A stretch of 19,274 nt of DNA, taken from contig JACQCL010000036.1 in NCBI GenBank assembly GCA_016201645.1, positions 1-19,274 on the forward strand. The letters run 5' to 3'. Shown here in pieces: positions 6,648 to 15,646 of this stretch; within the stretch, counting starts at the first letter, position 1, and every line of letters starts with the position of its first letter. Position numbers and translations under genes: made by a program. The notes under the pieces are model-generated. The model saw only the letters and a program-made list of their open reading frames with translations. It ran no database searches and was not told the DNA's origin. This stretch comes from Candidatus Rokuibacteriota bacterium. GTDB lineage: Bacteria > Methylomirabilota > Methylomirabilia > Rokubacteriales > CSP1-6.

Positions 6648-9600
6648 GGCGAGACCTCCGCGTCGAAGGAACGGGCACGGCCGGCCGGAGACCGCCGAAA
6701 CCTCCCGCCCAGGCGGGCGAAAAGCCCGGGGCCGATCCGTCTCAGCGCGATGTCCGGCAGCAGCATCAGCGCCACGCAGCCCACAAGCCAAGGCCAGAGC
6801 TCGACCAGGAGCCGTGAGCGCCGTCTGGCCTTGAGGAACACATCTTTCGGCTGGGCGAGAGCCCCTCCGCCCGTGAGCTCCGCCAGTTCCCGCAGCAGCG
6901 GCTCGTCCACGCCGAGATCCCTGAGCTCTTGAGCGTACGGGACGACCAGCCCCGCCAGTTGCGAGCCGACCATCCTTTCGCCGCGACGCTGGGCCATCCC
7001 AACGAGGTAGACACCCTCCTCAGGAGCGGGGAACCGACCCCGATAGCGGCCCGGAGCCACCTGCTCCAGCTCCACCACTGACCGCTGCTTGTCCGGAGCC
7101 ACAACGCCGACCTGAGTCTCCAAGAAGTTGATGAACTCCCCCTTGGCGTCGACGGCCTCCACGGTCACCTCCCCGACCCCGTCGCGTCGCTCCACGCTCG
7201 CGACGGTATCAGTCCGGCTCCCGGTTCGGAGGGTCCAGCGAGTGAGCTGACCCCAGAATTTGTTAAAGCCCCGCCAACGAAGCCAGAGGACCGCCCACTT
7301 CCCTTTGGCATCCGAGGTGAATGCCGCGGCGCGTCCCAGCCCGTACCGCCACGCGGCCAGGAGCGGATCCTCCTGGTGGGTCATGAGCAGCTGCTCGGCG
7401 CTACCTTTTAGCGTCGTAGCCACGTACCCGCCCAGCGGAGGAGCATTCTTCCAGTCGATGTCCTGAAGCACCTCGTGGCTGGAACTTGACACCGTGGGCT
7501 TGAAGGGTTCTTCAACGAGCGACGCTTTGGAGGCCAGCTGGGTCTCCAGCGTGAAGATCCGGGGAATGGTCTGCGCGTCCTCGGTGTAGTAGAAGCGTCC
7601 CCGGCCCCACTTGGCGATGTCCACCATGAGCTGGAGGTCGGCATCCTTGCCGATCGCAACGGCAGACACCGTGATCTTGTCTTTTGCCATCCGGCGGATG
7701 AGACCGGCAAAGTCGCCGCGGGTCATCTGGCCGTCGGACATGAAGATGACATGCTTGAGCAGGGCCGGGCGGTCGAACAATATGCGGTAGGACTCTTTCA
7801 TTGGCGGGTAGCCGTCGGTGCCGCCACCCGCCTTGATCGTGGCGATGGCACGGTGGATGGCGGGCTTATTCCGCGCGGGCTGGACCGGGACATCCCACAC
7901 GAACTCGGTGTCCCAGCTCATCACCCCCACCTCGTTCCGCCCGTCCAGGAGCTCCACCACCAGATGCGCCGCTTCCTTGGCGATGTCGAGCTTCGTGACC
8001 TTATCATCAGTGGACATCGCCATGGAGCCTGAGCGATCGATGGACAGGACCACGGCGAGGCTGGGAATCTCGAGACGCTGCCTGACTTCCATCGTGACCG
8101 GCAGCGCTTCCTCGATGGGCGTCCGGTAGTACCCCCCGAGGCCGAAGCTTTCCTCTCCGCCCACCATGATGAGCCCGCCGCCATAGTCCCGCACGTACTC
8201 GCGAATGGTCTCCATCTGTTTCTTCGTCAGCTTGAGCGAGGAGACGTTCGAGAGGATCACCCCGTCGTACTTCTGGAGCCCCGCCAAGTCCTTCGGAATC
8301 CGCTCCGGCTCCACCGCCTCCACGTTGATGTTCTGGGTGCGGAGCGCAGCGCTCAGGGCCTGTGCATGAGCCCGTTCCTTTTCCGCCAGGAGCACTTGGG
8401 GACGGCCTCGGACCACGACCGTTCCGACGGCCCGGTTATTTTCCTCGATGGTGTCCCCTTCGGCCTCGATCGCCGCCTGGTAGACGTGGACCCCCCTCTG
8501 CTCCAACGATTGCCGGTAGGTGAAGACGTTCTTGCCGGCAGAGAGCCGCACCAACTGAGACCCCAGGAATTCTCCGTTGCGGAAGAGCGAAAGCCGTCCC
8601 GGGGTGTCCTGCTGGCTCCAGGCGACGACCTTCGCGTCAAACGGCTCGCCGAACTTCACCTCCTGCGGCAGGAGCATGGACTCCACCACCACTTCCTGGG
8701 CGAAAGTCAGCGGAGTGGGGGCGTAGTGAATGTCGGCTCCGGCGGCCTTGGCCGCCTGCGCAACCGCCAAGGCGTTTCCCCTGTTCTGGCGACCGTCCGT
8801 GAGCAGGATGAGACGGTTGGCATGGCCTGCCGGCAGCGTCGCCAGCGCGAGCTGAATCGCCTGGGCCAGGTCAGTCCCCCGCCCCGGAACCCTGACCTGG
8901 GGTCGGTCCAGTTTGGGCTTGGCGCTCAGCGGCTGAGCCACCACCGCGTCTTCCCCGAACACAATCAGCCCTACCTGATCGCCTTCCCGCATCCCGCCGA
9001 GCGCCTGGAGCGCGAAGCGGTACGCGCCTTCCCGGGCCGCGAGGGTGACGCTGTCGGACGCATCGAGGAGAAACACGACGTTCAGCCTGTCCACCCAGCG
9101 CGGCACCACAGGACGCAGAAGCGCCGTCAGCAGGAACACCACGAGAACACACCGAAGCGCGAGAGACCAGCGATCCCCGCGGGCGCTCGGGAGGATGAAC
9201 CGCCCCGCGGCGTGGCGACGCCAGTAGAGCCACCCCTCGGCCAGCAGCAGGGCGAGAGCCAGCAGGACAAACAACCCCCAGAGCTCGCGCTGGAGCGGAA
9301 CGGGTGGCCCGTCGGGCGTCGGGGTCTCCGGCTGGGCGGGGAGTGGCCGGGGAGCGATGTCGGACTCCTCGGCGCTGGTCAGGTTTACGGCGACCCGGGT
9401 TTCTCCCCGGGAGGTCACCAGGGTGTACACGCCGACTTGACTGGTGTCGATGAAGCTGGCGAGGCCCCGCGTGACCTGGGCCACCACGCGCCCCCCCGAC
9501 GGAGTGATGACCCGGGCGGCGGTCACCCCGTGCTCCACGGGCAGGAGAATCGGCTGACCCGCGTGAAGCTGAAAGCTCGTCAGATCGAGCCCGGCGGGGT

Positions 9601-11041
9601 GCAGCCAGCGGAGCCCGTTAGAGAGGATGAGCGGGAAGGCAACGCGAAGGGGGAGATCCGTCTTGAACAGGTCGAACCCGAAAAAGATCGCTCTCCGGCG
9701 CGGCTCCTCGAGGCTGTAGATCAGCGGGCCGCCGATCGCCTCCACGAGAGTCTTGCCCGCGGCCAACGGCCGAACCCGGAGCGCTTCCTCGATCACCACC
9801 TTGGAAAAGTCCACGTATCGCATCACGGGGTGCGAGCGGTCCCAGTCCATGATGACCGGCTGCGCCACCCGGCCGAGACTCTCCAGCGGGACATCCGGCG
9901 GAATCGTGTTGATGAGGACGTACCGGCCCGGTCCGATCCGCGCGGGGCTCACGCTGTCCAGCACCACCACGTCGAAGGACCCCATCCCCCCCTGGTAGGC
10001 CTCGGGCGTGCGGACCTCCAGCTTCACCTGGGGATCAGTCTTCAGAACTTTTTCAAGAAACAGGTTGCCGGGACTCACCAGCAGCACCTGCATCTCCCCC
10101 GGCGGGGGGATGATCGCGTACGCCACGTTGTCGGCGCTCAGATCGTCGGCGATGTTCAGGCGGACTCGCACGACGCCCGCCCCCTGGTGGCTGAACGGAA
10201 GCACCACGGACCGACGCACGTGCGGGTCCAGCGTGAGTGATTGCTCCGCGACCGCCCGGTCGTCCACGTCCAGGGTGAACGCGAACGACTGCGGCTCCTC
10301 GGAGAAGTTGACCATGGAGACAAAGGCCTGATACCCGAAGGCGCCGAAGAACGTCTTCCTGAGAGCCAGGTCCGTGATCCCGACGTTCCGGCTGCCGCGC
10401 CCGACCCCCACCCAGCGGACGCGCCCCTGCCCGCGGCTTTCCCCGACCGACGCCGCATGGGCACCGTCGGTAAAGATGCGGATCTCGGCGCGGGGATCCT
10501 CAGCGGTCAGGGCGCGGGCTGTGCGAATGGCTTCGTTCAACCGATTGGGAAGGTCGCGGGCTTCGAGAGCCCTGATGGCGGCCGCGACCCGCTGCCGATC
10601 ACGAGAAAAGGGGACCAGGACCCGGGGCTGGATTCCCGCCTCGATGACCATCACCTCAGCGCCGGAGGGGAGCTGCTTGACGAACGCCAGCGCCTCCCGT
10701 TGGGCGGCCGCAAAACGCGAAGGCGACACATCGGTCGCTTTCATCGAGGCCGACGTGTCCAGAATCAGGACGGTCCGTTGAGACCCGCGGCCCTCGAGCG
10801 TCACGACGGGCCGGGCGAGCGCCAGCGTCAGGGCCAGGAGCGCCAACAGCTGGAGGAGCAGGAGGGGATCGCGCTGGAGGCGCTGGAAGAAGGCTGACGC
10901 TTCGCGGTCTCGGAGGGCGGGATCCCACAAGAGGAGGCTCGAGACCCGGCGTTCTTGTCGCCTCACCTTGAGAAAGTACAGGAGCAGGAGCGGAATGGAC
11001 AGGCCGAGGAGCAGGAACGCGAAAGGCGACAGAAAACTCAT
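6644..11041 (-). CDS. Giant membrane protein with three von Willebrand A domains (BatA-like fused to VWA/GATase1-like)
   Basis: 1465 residues. The N-terminal part looks like BatA: membrane segments at about 5-24 and 59-78, then VWA domain 1 with MIDAS motif DTSAS (95-99) and TDG at 191-193. A second unit begins after membrane segments at about 588-606 and 627-645: VWA domain 2 with DASDS (660-664) and LTDGRQNRG (747-755). A glutamine-amidotransferase-like segment (about 885-985, VILSNVSSLKL and GGGLIMVGGEESFGLGGY) leads into VWA domain 3 with DRSGS (1002-1006) and MSDGQ (1101-1105). A last membrane helix lies at about 1412-1430. The two halves are usually expected as separate proteins, so this looks like a gene fusion. 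The ATG overlaps the DUF58 stop (ATGA). Likely role: large metal-dependent adhesion or assembly platform in the inner membrane, working with the MoxR ATPase. Confidence 0.88.
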   Translation of the reverse strand: MSFLSPFAFLLLGLSIPLLLLYFLKVRRQERRVSSLLLWDPALRDREASAFFQRLQRDPLLLLQLLALLALTLALARPVVTLEGRGSQRTVLILDTSASMKATDVSPSRFAAAQREALAFVKQLPSGAEVMVIEAGIQPRVLVPFSRDRQRVAAAIRALEARDLPNRLNEAIRTARALTAEDPRAEIRIFTDGAHAASVGESRGQGRVRWVGVGRGSRNVGITDLALRKTFFGAFGYQAFVSMVNFSEEPQSFAFTLDVDDRAVAEQSLTLDPHVRRSVVLPFSHQGAGVVRVRLNIADDLSADNVAYAIIPPPGEMQVLLVSPGNLFLEKVLKTDPQVKLEVRTPEAYQGGMGSFDVVVLDSVSPARIGPGRYVLINTIPPDVPLESLGRVAQPVIMDWDRSHPVMRYVDFSKVVIEEALRVRPLAAGKTLVEAIGGPLIYSLEEPRRRAIFFGFDLFKTDLPLRVAFPLILSNGLRWLHPAGLDLTSFQLHAGQPILLPVEHGVTAARVITPSGGRVVAQVTRGLASFIDTSQVGVYTLVTSRGETRVAVNLTSAEESDIAPRPLPAQPETPTPDGPPVPLQRELWGLFVLLALALLLAEGWLYWRRHAAGRFILPSARGDRWSLALRCVLVVFLLTALLRPVVPRWVDRLNVVFLLDASDSVTLAAREGAYRFALQALGGMREGDQVGLIVFGEDAVVAQPLSAKPKLDRPQVRVPGRGTDLAQAIQLALATLPAGHANRLILLTDGRQNRGNALAVAQAAKAAGADIHYAPTPLTFAQEVVVESMLLPQEVKFGEPFDAKVVAWSQQDTPGRLSLFRNGEFLGSQLVRLSAGKNVFTYRQSLEQRGVHVYQAAIEAEGDTIEENNRAVGTVVVRGRPQVLLAEKERAHAQALSAALRTQNINVEAVEPERIPKDLAGLQKYDGVILSNVSSLKLTKKQMETIREYVRDYGGGLIMVGGEESFGLGGYYRTPIEEALPVTMEVRQRLEIPSLAVVLSIDRSGSMAMSTDDKVTKLDIAKEAAHLVVELLDGRNEVGVMSWDTEFVWDVPVQPARNKPAIHRAIATIKAGGGTDGYPPMKESYRILFDRPALLKHVIFMSDGQMTRGDFAGLIRRMAKDKITVSAVAIGKDADLQLMVDIAKWGRGRFYYTEDAQTIPRIFTLETQLASKASLVEEPFKPTVSSSSHEVLQDIDWKNAPPLGGYVATTLKGSAEQLLMTHQEDPLLAAWRYGLGRAAAFTSDAKGKWAVLWLRWRGFNKFWGQLTRWTLRTGSRTDTVASVERRDGVGEVTVEAVDAKGEFINFLETQVGVVAPDKQRSVVELEQVAPGRYRGRFPAPEEGVYLVGMAQRRGERMVGSQLAGLVVPYAQELRDLGVDEPLLRELAELTGGGALAQPKDVFLKARRRSRLLVELWPWLVGCVALMLLPDIALRRIGPGLFARLGGRFRRSPAGRARSFDAEVSP

Positions 11042-11928
11042 ACGAGGAGGAGCCCTTTGAGCTGGCGCAGCACGAATTCCTCCAGCGGAATCCCCGTCGT
11101 GACGCGGTGGTACGTGATCTCGTTCGCGCGGCAGAACGACTCGGCCCCGTCGAGAAACTGCTGGAGCCGGCGGCGATAGCTGCGGGATGCTTGACCGTCA
11201 AAGGTCACCTCCCGGGTCTCCCCCGTTTCGGCGTCCTTCAGGCGAAGGTCCCCCGTGAACGACGGGCTCATCTCCTCCCGCGCCAGCAGATGAACCACGT
11301 GTACATCAAAGCGTCGCTCCTGGAGCGCCCGGAGCCCAGTGTCGTAGCCGCCGGGATCCAGAAGGTCGGAGATCAAAACCGCAAGACCGGGATCCCGGGC
11401 CCGTCGGGCATAGTTGACCAGGCCGTCGTTCAGACCGGTGCCGCCAGCCGCGCGCAGGTCCGCCAAGAAACCGAGGAGCGGAAGAACCTGGACTCGCCCA
11501 CGGGCGGGCAACCACCCGTCCGTCACCCGCTCCCTCACGATCCCGACTCCCACGCGCTCATAATTCGTGAGCGCGACGAAGCCGAGCGCCGCCGCGAGGC
11601 GGGCCGCATACCGAAGTTTCGTCGGCTCTCCGTAGTCCATGGACGCCGACGCGTCCACTAGCAGATGCAGGCAGAGGTCTTCCTCGTCCACGAAGAGCTT
11701 GAGGTAGAGCCGATCGAGGCGGCCAAAGATATTCCAGTCCACGTAGCGGAGGTCGTCCCCCACCCCATAGGGGCGGTAGTCCACGAACTCCACGCTGCTC
11801 CCGCGGTGGGGGCTCTTCCGCTCGCCCTTGACCCGGCCGCGGAAAGTCCGTCGGGAGGTCAGCGCGAGCCGCTCCAACTGGGCCAGGAACTCGCCGGTGA
11901 AGAAGTCCTGCGACCGCGCCGCGGCCAC
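11038..11928 (-). CDS. DUF58 domain protein of the MoxR operon
   Basis: 296 residues. Contains the DUF58 signature (43-79): GSSVEFVDYRPYGVGDDL followed by RYVDWNIFGRLDRLYLKLF. A VWA-like fold follows with DASASM (92-97) and LISDLLDPGGY. DUF58 proteins are regular partners of MoxR AAA ATPases in Bat-type operons. The start is GTG at 11928, five bases after the stop of the upstream gene, with GGAGGAG about ten bases further upstream. Translation is coupled to the downstream VWA gene through an ATGA overlap. No signal peptide is seen; the protein is likely cytoplasmic and membrane associated. Confidence 0.9.
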   Translation of the reverse strand: MAAARSQDFFTGEFLAQLERLALTSRRTFRGRVKGERKSPHRGSSVEFVDYRPYGVGDDLRYVDWNIFGRLDRLYLKLFVDEEDLCLHLLVDASASMDYGEPTKLRYAARLAAALGFVALTNYERVGVGIVRERVTDGWLPARGRVQVLPLLGFLADLRAAGGTGLNDGLVNYARRARDPGLAVLISDLLDPGGYDTGLRALQERRFDVHVVHLLAREEMSPSFTGDLRLKDAETGETREVTFDGQASRSYRRRLQQFLDGAESFCRANEITYHRVTTGIPLEEFVLRQLKGLLLV

Positions 11929-11933
11929 CCGCC

Positions 11934-13397
11934 TTATTTCTCCTCCAACGACTCGAAGTACTCCTTCACCTGCGTCTGGTAATCCCGCGGGATCTGCTCC
12001 CGGGCCAGGGCCTCCTCCATCATCTTCCGGTATTGGCCGATGACGCCCAGGTACTGAAGCCGTGAGGGAACGCTCGCACCTTTGCCGACAAGGTTGGTGT
12101 CGAAGCCCTCTCTTCTCCCGGTGCGCGACTCTCCCTCCACGCCCGCATCATACGGGCTGGCCCGGAGACGCCCGGTGGGATCACCCTTGGGGTTTGGGTT
12201 CCACCCCTTCCCCGGCAACAATCCCTGGCCCTCCCCGAGGTCGGCGTCGATGTCGTCACCCCCCGCTCCCCGGTCACGGCTGCGACTGCCCCGACGATCC
12301 TCCTCGCGGCCGCCCCGGAGCGCTCGGCCATCGCGTCCCCGTTCTTCCAGCGCGCGCATCTTCGACAGCGCTTTCTCCATTGCCTCAAGGGCGCGGTCGG
12401 TCTGCCCCTGTTCCAGGGCATCGAACCCCTCCCCGGTCTCGTAGCCCCAATTGCCGCCCTTGCGCCCCAGCCGATCCATCTCCTCGAGCAGCTCACGCAG
12501 TTTCTGCGGAGAGACCTGATCCGGGCGAAGGCCCCCGAACAACTCCCTCCTTTTCTGGAAGACCATCTTGTACGGGCTTTGAGTGAAGTCGCGCTTGAGG
12601 TCCGGGAGACGGTCCACTTGCTCGAGCATCCGGAGTCGCTCATCGCCCTTCTTCAGGAAGCTCTGGAAGTCCGGGCGCTGCGCCGCGAGGGCGGTGTCCT
12701 TAAATACGGCCGAGAGGTCGCCCGGCTGGCTGGCGCCGGTCCCACCCTGCTGGAGGGAGAACGCGCGCTCCGTGAGTTCGGCGCGCTGGAGAGGCTCCCG
12801 CCTGGTCGCGTTGGGTCGTTCGACGCTCAGGACGTTCCCTTCCCGTTCCTCCGGCACCTCAGCCTCCTCGGCCGACGAAAAAGTCGGAAGGCGCCCGGTG
12901 GGAAGTGGAATGGGCGGGGCCAAGGCGAGGATGACCAAGAGAATCACCGGGAGCGGCAGCAATCTGAGTTCCGGCGGGCGGCGACGGAGCACGGCGCGAC
13001 GGCCGTCGAGCCCCTGAACGCGGGCCACGGCGTCGGCCACCAGGAGCTCAACGAGCGGGCTTCGCTCCGGCCGCCGGCCCCACTCGAGGGCCGTCGCCAC
13101 CCTGTCTCGAAGGCCAAACGCCCGATCCGCGACGCGCGCCACATCCGCCGGTGAAAGCCTGAGCCAAAATCCGAACGCCGCCGCCGCGGCACCGCCGAGC
13201 AACAGAAGCCCGAGAGCCATGAGCGGGGCGGGAGGACCGAGGACCTCTTTCAGAACCAGCGGGACCAGGGCGAGGATCACGCCGTAGAATATTCCGCGGA
13301 GCCCGTAGAACTCCGCGCGCCGCCGTCTGATCTGCCACCGGACCTGGCTGAGAAGACGCTCGAGGACACCCGGACCCGTCACGAGAGGGCTCCCCAC
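11934..13397 (-). CDS. Membrane protein of the MoxR operon (DUF4175-like, uncertain)
   Basis: 487 residues. The N-terminal third is membrane bound: segments at about 33-50, 57-78 and 147-163, with a cytoplasmic-type loop between them rich in Arg (RRRPPELR). The rest is charged and probably coiled or disordered, including a Gly/Arg/Asp-rich stretch at about 345-430 (GREEDRRGSRSRDRGAGGDD). The C-terminus (YLGVIGQYRKMMEEALAREQ, IPRDYQTQVKEYFESLEEK) resembles the tail of DUF4175-type proteins found in MoxR/DUF58 operons, but I do not recognise the family with certainty. The GTG start at 13397 lies three bases after the moxR stop; a second GTG at 13382 with GGGGAG upstream is an alternative. Confidence 0.75.
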   Translation of the reverse strand: MGSPLVTGPGVLERLLSQVRWQIRRRRAEFYGLRGIFYGVILALVPLVLKEVLGPPAPLMALGLLLLGGAAAAAFGFWLRLSPADVARVADRAFGLRDRVATALEWGRRPERSPLVELLVADAVARVQGLDGRRAVLRRRPPELRLLPLPVILLVILALAPPIPLPTGRLPTFSSAEEAEVPEEREGNVLSVERPNATRREPLQRAELTERAFSLQQGGTGASQPGDLSAVFKDTALAAQRPDFQSFLKKGDERLRMLEQVDRLPDLKRDFTQSPYKMVFQKRRELFGGLRPDQVSPQKLRELLEEMDRLGRKGGNWGYETGEGFDALEQGQTDRALEAMEKALSKMRALEERGRDGRALRGGREEDRRGSRSRDRGAGGDDIDADLGEGQGLLPGKGWNPNPKGDPTGRLRASPYDAGVEGESRTGRREGFDTNLVGKGASVPSRLQYLGVIGQYRKMMEEALAREQIPRDYQTQVKEYFESLEEK

Positions 13398-13400
13398 GCC

Positions 13401-14417
13401 CTACCGCAAAAATACTTCCTTGCCCCGGCGGCTTTGAGCTTCAGCCTGTTCGAGCACCTGCCCGATCATGGTGTCCACGTCCGCACCCTCCGCTTCCCCC
13501 TCGAAGTTGAGGATGATACGATGGCGGAGCGCCGATGGCGCCACAGCGCGCAGATCCTCCACACTCACGTTATAGCGACCGTCGGCGAGGGCGCGGACCT
13601 TGCCCCCCAGCACGAGCGCTTGGGCGCCCCGGGGGCTGGACCCATACCGGACGAAGCGGCGCGTGACCTCCGGAGTATGCTCCCACGTGGGGTGAGTAGC
13701 CATGACGATAAGGGAGGCCAGCTCCCGCACATGAGCCGCGATGGGAACCTCCCGGACCAATTCCCGGAAGCGCAACACTTCGGGCCCTGTCATGACCCGC
13801 CGGACCTCCGCCGTCCCCGGCTGGGTGGTCCGGTCGATGATCTCGTTGAGCTCCTCCAGCGCTGGGTACGTCACCCGCAGCTTGAAGAGAAAGCGGTCGA
13901 GCTGGGCCTCCGGGAGCGGGTAGGTCCCCTCCATCTCGATAGGATTCTGGGTGGCCAGGACGAAGAACGGAGACGGCAGCCGGTGCGACGCTCCTGAAAC
14001 AGTGACGGTGCCCTCCTGCATTCCCTCCAGCAGTGCCGACTGCGTCTTGGGGGTGGCCCGGTTCACCTCGTCGGCCAGGAGGATGTGGGCAAAGATCGGC
14101 CCTCTCTGGAACTGAAAGTGCCGCCGACCATCTGCGTCCTCCAGGATGATGTTGGTCCCGATGATGTCGGCCGGCATGAGGTCGGGGGTGAACTGGATAC
14201 GGGAGAACGAGAGTTCCAACCCTTCGGCCAGCGTCTTGATCAAGAGGGTCTTGCCGAGACCTGGCACCCCCTCGAGGAGGATGTGTCCCCCCGCAAAGAG
14301 ACCAACCAGAACGTCGGTAACGACCTCATCGTAGCCGACGATGATCTTCTGGACTTCCGCCTTAAGATTCCTGAACGCCTCGACGAATTCCCGGACCCGC
14401 TCCGCGTTTCCCATCAT
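13401..14417 (-). CDS. moxR: MoxR-family AAA+ ATPase
   Basis: 338 residues. Chaperone-like ATPase thought to act on VWA-domain partners, which here are encoded just downstream. Seen: Walker A GVPGLGKT (50-57), Walker B ILLADEVN (112-119), sensor 1 ATQNP (155-159), DRF with the arginine-finger candidate (174-176) and a sensor-2 region SPRGAQALV. The MoxR hallmark FTPDLMPADIIG (76-87) is present. It is the first gene of the five-gene run ending with the TPR gene; all gaps are five bases or less, or overlaps, so co-transcription is very likely. Two ATG codons are in tandem (14417 and 14414); the AGGGGG just upstream fits the second slightly better. Confidence 0.95.
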   Translation of the reverse strand: MMGNAERVREFVEAFRNLKAEVQKIIVGYDEVVTDVLVGLFAGGHILLEGVPGLGKTLLIKTLAEGLELSFSRIQFTPDLMPADIIGTNIILEDADGRRHFQFQRGPIFAHILLADEVNRATPKTQSALLEGMQEGTVTVSGASHRLPSPFFVLATQNPIEMEGTYPLPEAQLDRFLFKLRVTYPALEELNEIIDRTTQPGTAEVRRVMTGPEVLRFRELVREVPIAAHVRELASLIVMATHPTWEHTPEVTRRFVRYGSSPRGAQALVLGGKVRALADGRYNVSVEDLRAVAPSALRHRIILNFEGEAEGADVDTMIGQVLEQAEAQSRRGKEVFLR

Positions 14418-14456
14418 GCCCCCCTGTGGGCACCGCGAGGAATTTACCGAGCGACA

Positions 14457-14474
14457 CGACGACGCTACTCGTCG
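14457..14474. repeat. Small inverted repeat upstream of moxR
   Basis: CGACGA (14457-14462) and TCGTCG (14469-14474) form a 6-bp perfect dyad with a 6-base centre in the 85-base gap between the glycosyltransferase and moxR genes. It may be a weak hairpin or an operator for the MoxR operon. No promoter match is obvious. Confidence 0.3.
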
Positions 14475-14502
14475 CGCGCCTCCTTACGCTCAGCCTAGCA
14501 GG

Positions 14503-15564
14503 TTATTCCCCAAACGGCAATTTTCCCGCCGACAGAGCCGGTAGGAGGCGATGGTACTGGGCTAGGTAGCCCTCCAGTTCCCGCTCGCGGGGGTAGAGCG
14601 CCCGAACGCGCGTCTGCGCCATCAACCCGAGCGACTGTCTCAGCCCGGGATCCCCCAGGAGCCGGGCGGCCTTGGTCTCGAACTCCTCAGGCCCGCTGAA
14701 GAGAAAGCCCGTCACGCCATCTTCGACCAGCGAGCGATTGCCCTCGATGTCCGAAGCCAAGACCGGCCGACCGCACGCCATGGCCTCCAAGACGGAGTTG
14801 GCCATGCCCCCCTCGGAGAGGGAACAGTTGAGGACGACGTCGCACGCCTCGAGGAGCGACCGCATCTGCGCGTGGGGCACGCTGCCCAGATGGGCCGTCC
14901 ACGGCCGACCGCTCAGGGCCCGGAGAAGGCGCTCCCCCTCTCCGGGATCGAGAATCGGCCCCGCATAGACGAGTCGAAGGTGGGGAAAGCGGAGCACGAG
15001 CCGGTCGCAGGGGGCGAGCGGGAAAAGCGGCTCCTTCACCATCCGGATCCCTCCCGGGAACAGGAAGATCACGGTATCCGCCGTGACCGCCATGCGGTCG
15101 GCAAGCGGAAAGGGGGTCCCCTCTTCGAGCCAGGCGCTCTGGAAAATCACCGCCATCTTCGCCGTGAGGTCGGGGAGAACCTTCGAAATTTTCGTGAGCA
15201 TGGTCTCGTGAAAGACCGTGACGGTCGAGGCCCCTTCGAGGACTCGCCGGACCGTTTGCGCCCGATCGGGATCAAAGAGATCGTGGTTGCCGTCGGTGCC
15301 GGTGATGGTCACCATCAGCGGAACCTCCAGCTTCCGAGCCAGCCTAAGGGCCAGGGGCCCCACCCGGAACGCGTGGAATCCGTGAATGAGGGCGGGGCGG
15401 TATGCTTCCACCTCGCGTTCCACCTGCGCCTCGCCGCTCACCGAGCAATCCCACACCCGGAGTTCGACGCCGCGCTCGCGCAGACCGCGCGCGATGCGGT
15501 TGACCGTGATGGCGTTGCCGCGGACCGAGGGAAAGTCGAAGGGAGTCAGGAGGGCCAGGCGCAT
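14503..15564 (-). CDS. GT4-family glycosyltransferase
   Basis: 353 residues, GT-B fold. The N-terminal domain starts MRLALLTPFDFPSVRGNAIT with the usual Gly-rich loop. TITGTDGNHDLFD (86-98) and IFQSAW (140-145) follow. The C-terminal nucleotide-sugar half has SLSEGGMANSVLEAMACG (248-265), the E-x(7-8)-E region of GT4 enzymes, and PVLASDIEGNRSLV (267-280). The donor and acceptor cannot be told. The features VTITGTD, FQSA, VKEP and EGG also occur in the SenB selenosugar synthase group and in GLT1D1-like proteins, which is of interest given selD in the same window, but the similarity is only by eye. No clear ribosome-binding site precedes the ATG at 15564, and there is a TATACT 13 bases upstream, so the transcript may have a very short leader. 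Confidence 0.82.
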   Translation of the reverse strand: MRLALLTPFDFPSVRGNAITVNRIARGLRERGVELRVWDCSVSGEAQVEREVEAYRPALIHGFHAFRVGPLALRLARKLEVPLMVTITGTDGNHDLFDPDRAQTVRRVLEGASTVTVFHETMLTKISKVLPDLTAKMAVIFQSAWLEEGTPFPLADRMAVTADTVIFLFPGGIRMVKEPLFPLAPCDRLVLRFPHLRLVYAGPILDPGEGERLLRALSGRPWTAHLGSVPHAQMRSLLEACDVVLNCSLSEGGMANSVLEAMACGRPVLASDIEGNRSLVEDGVTGFLFSGPEEFETKAARLLGDPGLRQSLGLMAQTRVRALYPRERELEGYLAQYHRLLPALSAGKLPFGE

Positions 15565-15577
15565 GACGTCAATCCAG

Positions 15578-15583
15578 AGTATA
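15578..15583 (-). promoter_or_regulatory. Possible -10 box of the glycosyltransferase gene
   Basis: TATACT on the minus strand, five of six matches to TATAAT, 13 bases before the ATG. No convincing -35 box at 16-18 bases. If used, transcription would start very near the start codon. Confidence 0.25.
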
Positions 15584-15646
15584 CGCCGCCGTGAGGTCTC
15601 GCAATCGCGCGCTCCCCGTGGACCAGAGCCCGGCAGGAAGAAGCCG

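Noticed and set aside
8366..10240. Long open frame of 624 codons on the plus strand
   Set aside because: It lies wholly antisense to the VWA gene, has no recognisable domain, and is rich in Arg/Glu/His/Gly/Pro as expected for a mirror of a GC-rich coding region.
5280..11041. Genetic code change with UGA as a sense codon throughout
   Set aside because: The DUF58, VWA and TPR genes all end in TGA at their expected places, two of them in tight stop/start overlaps, so TGA is a normal stop in this genome.
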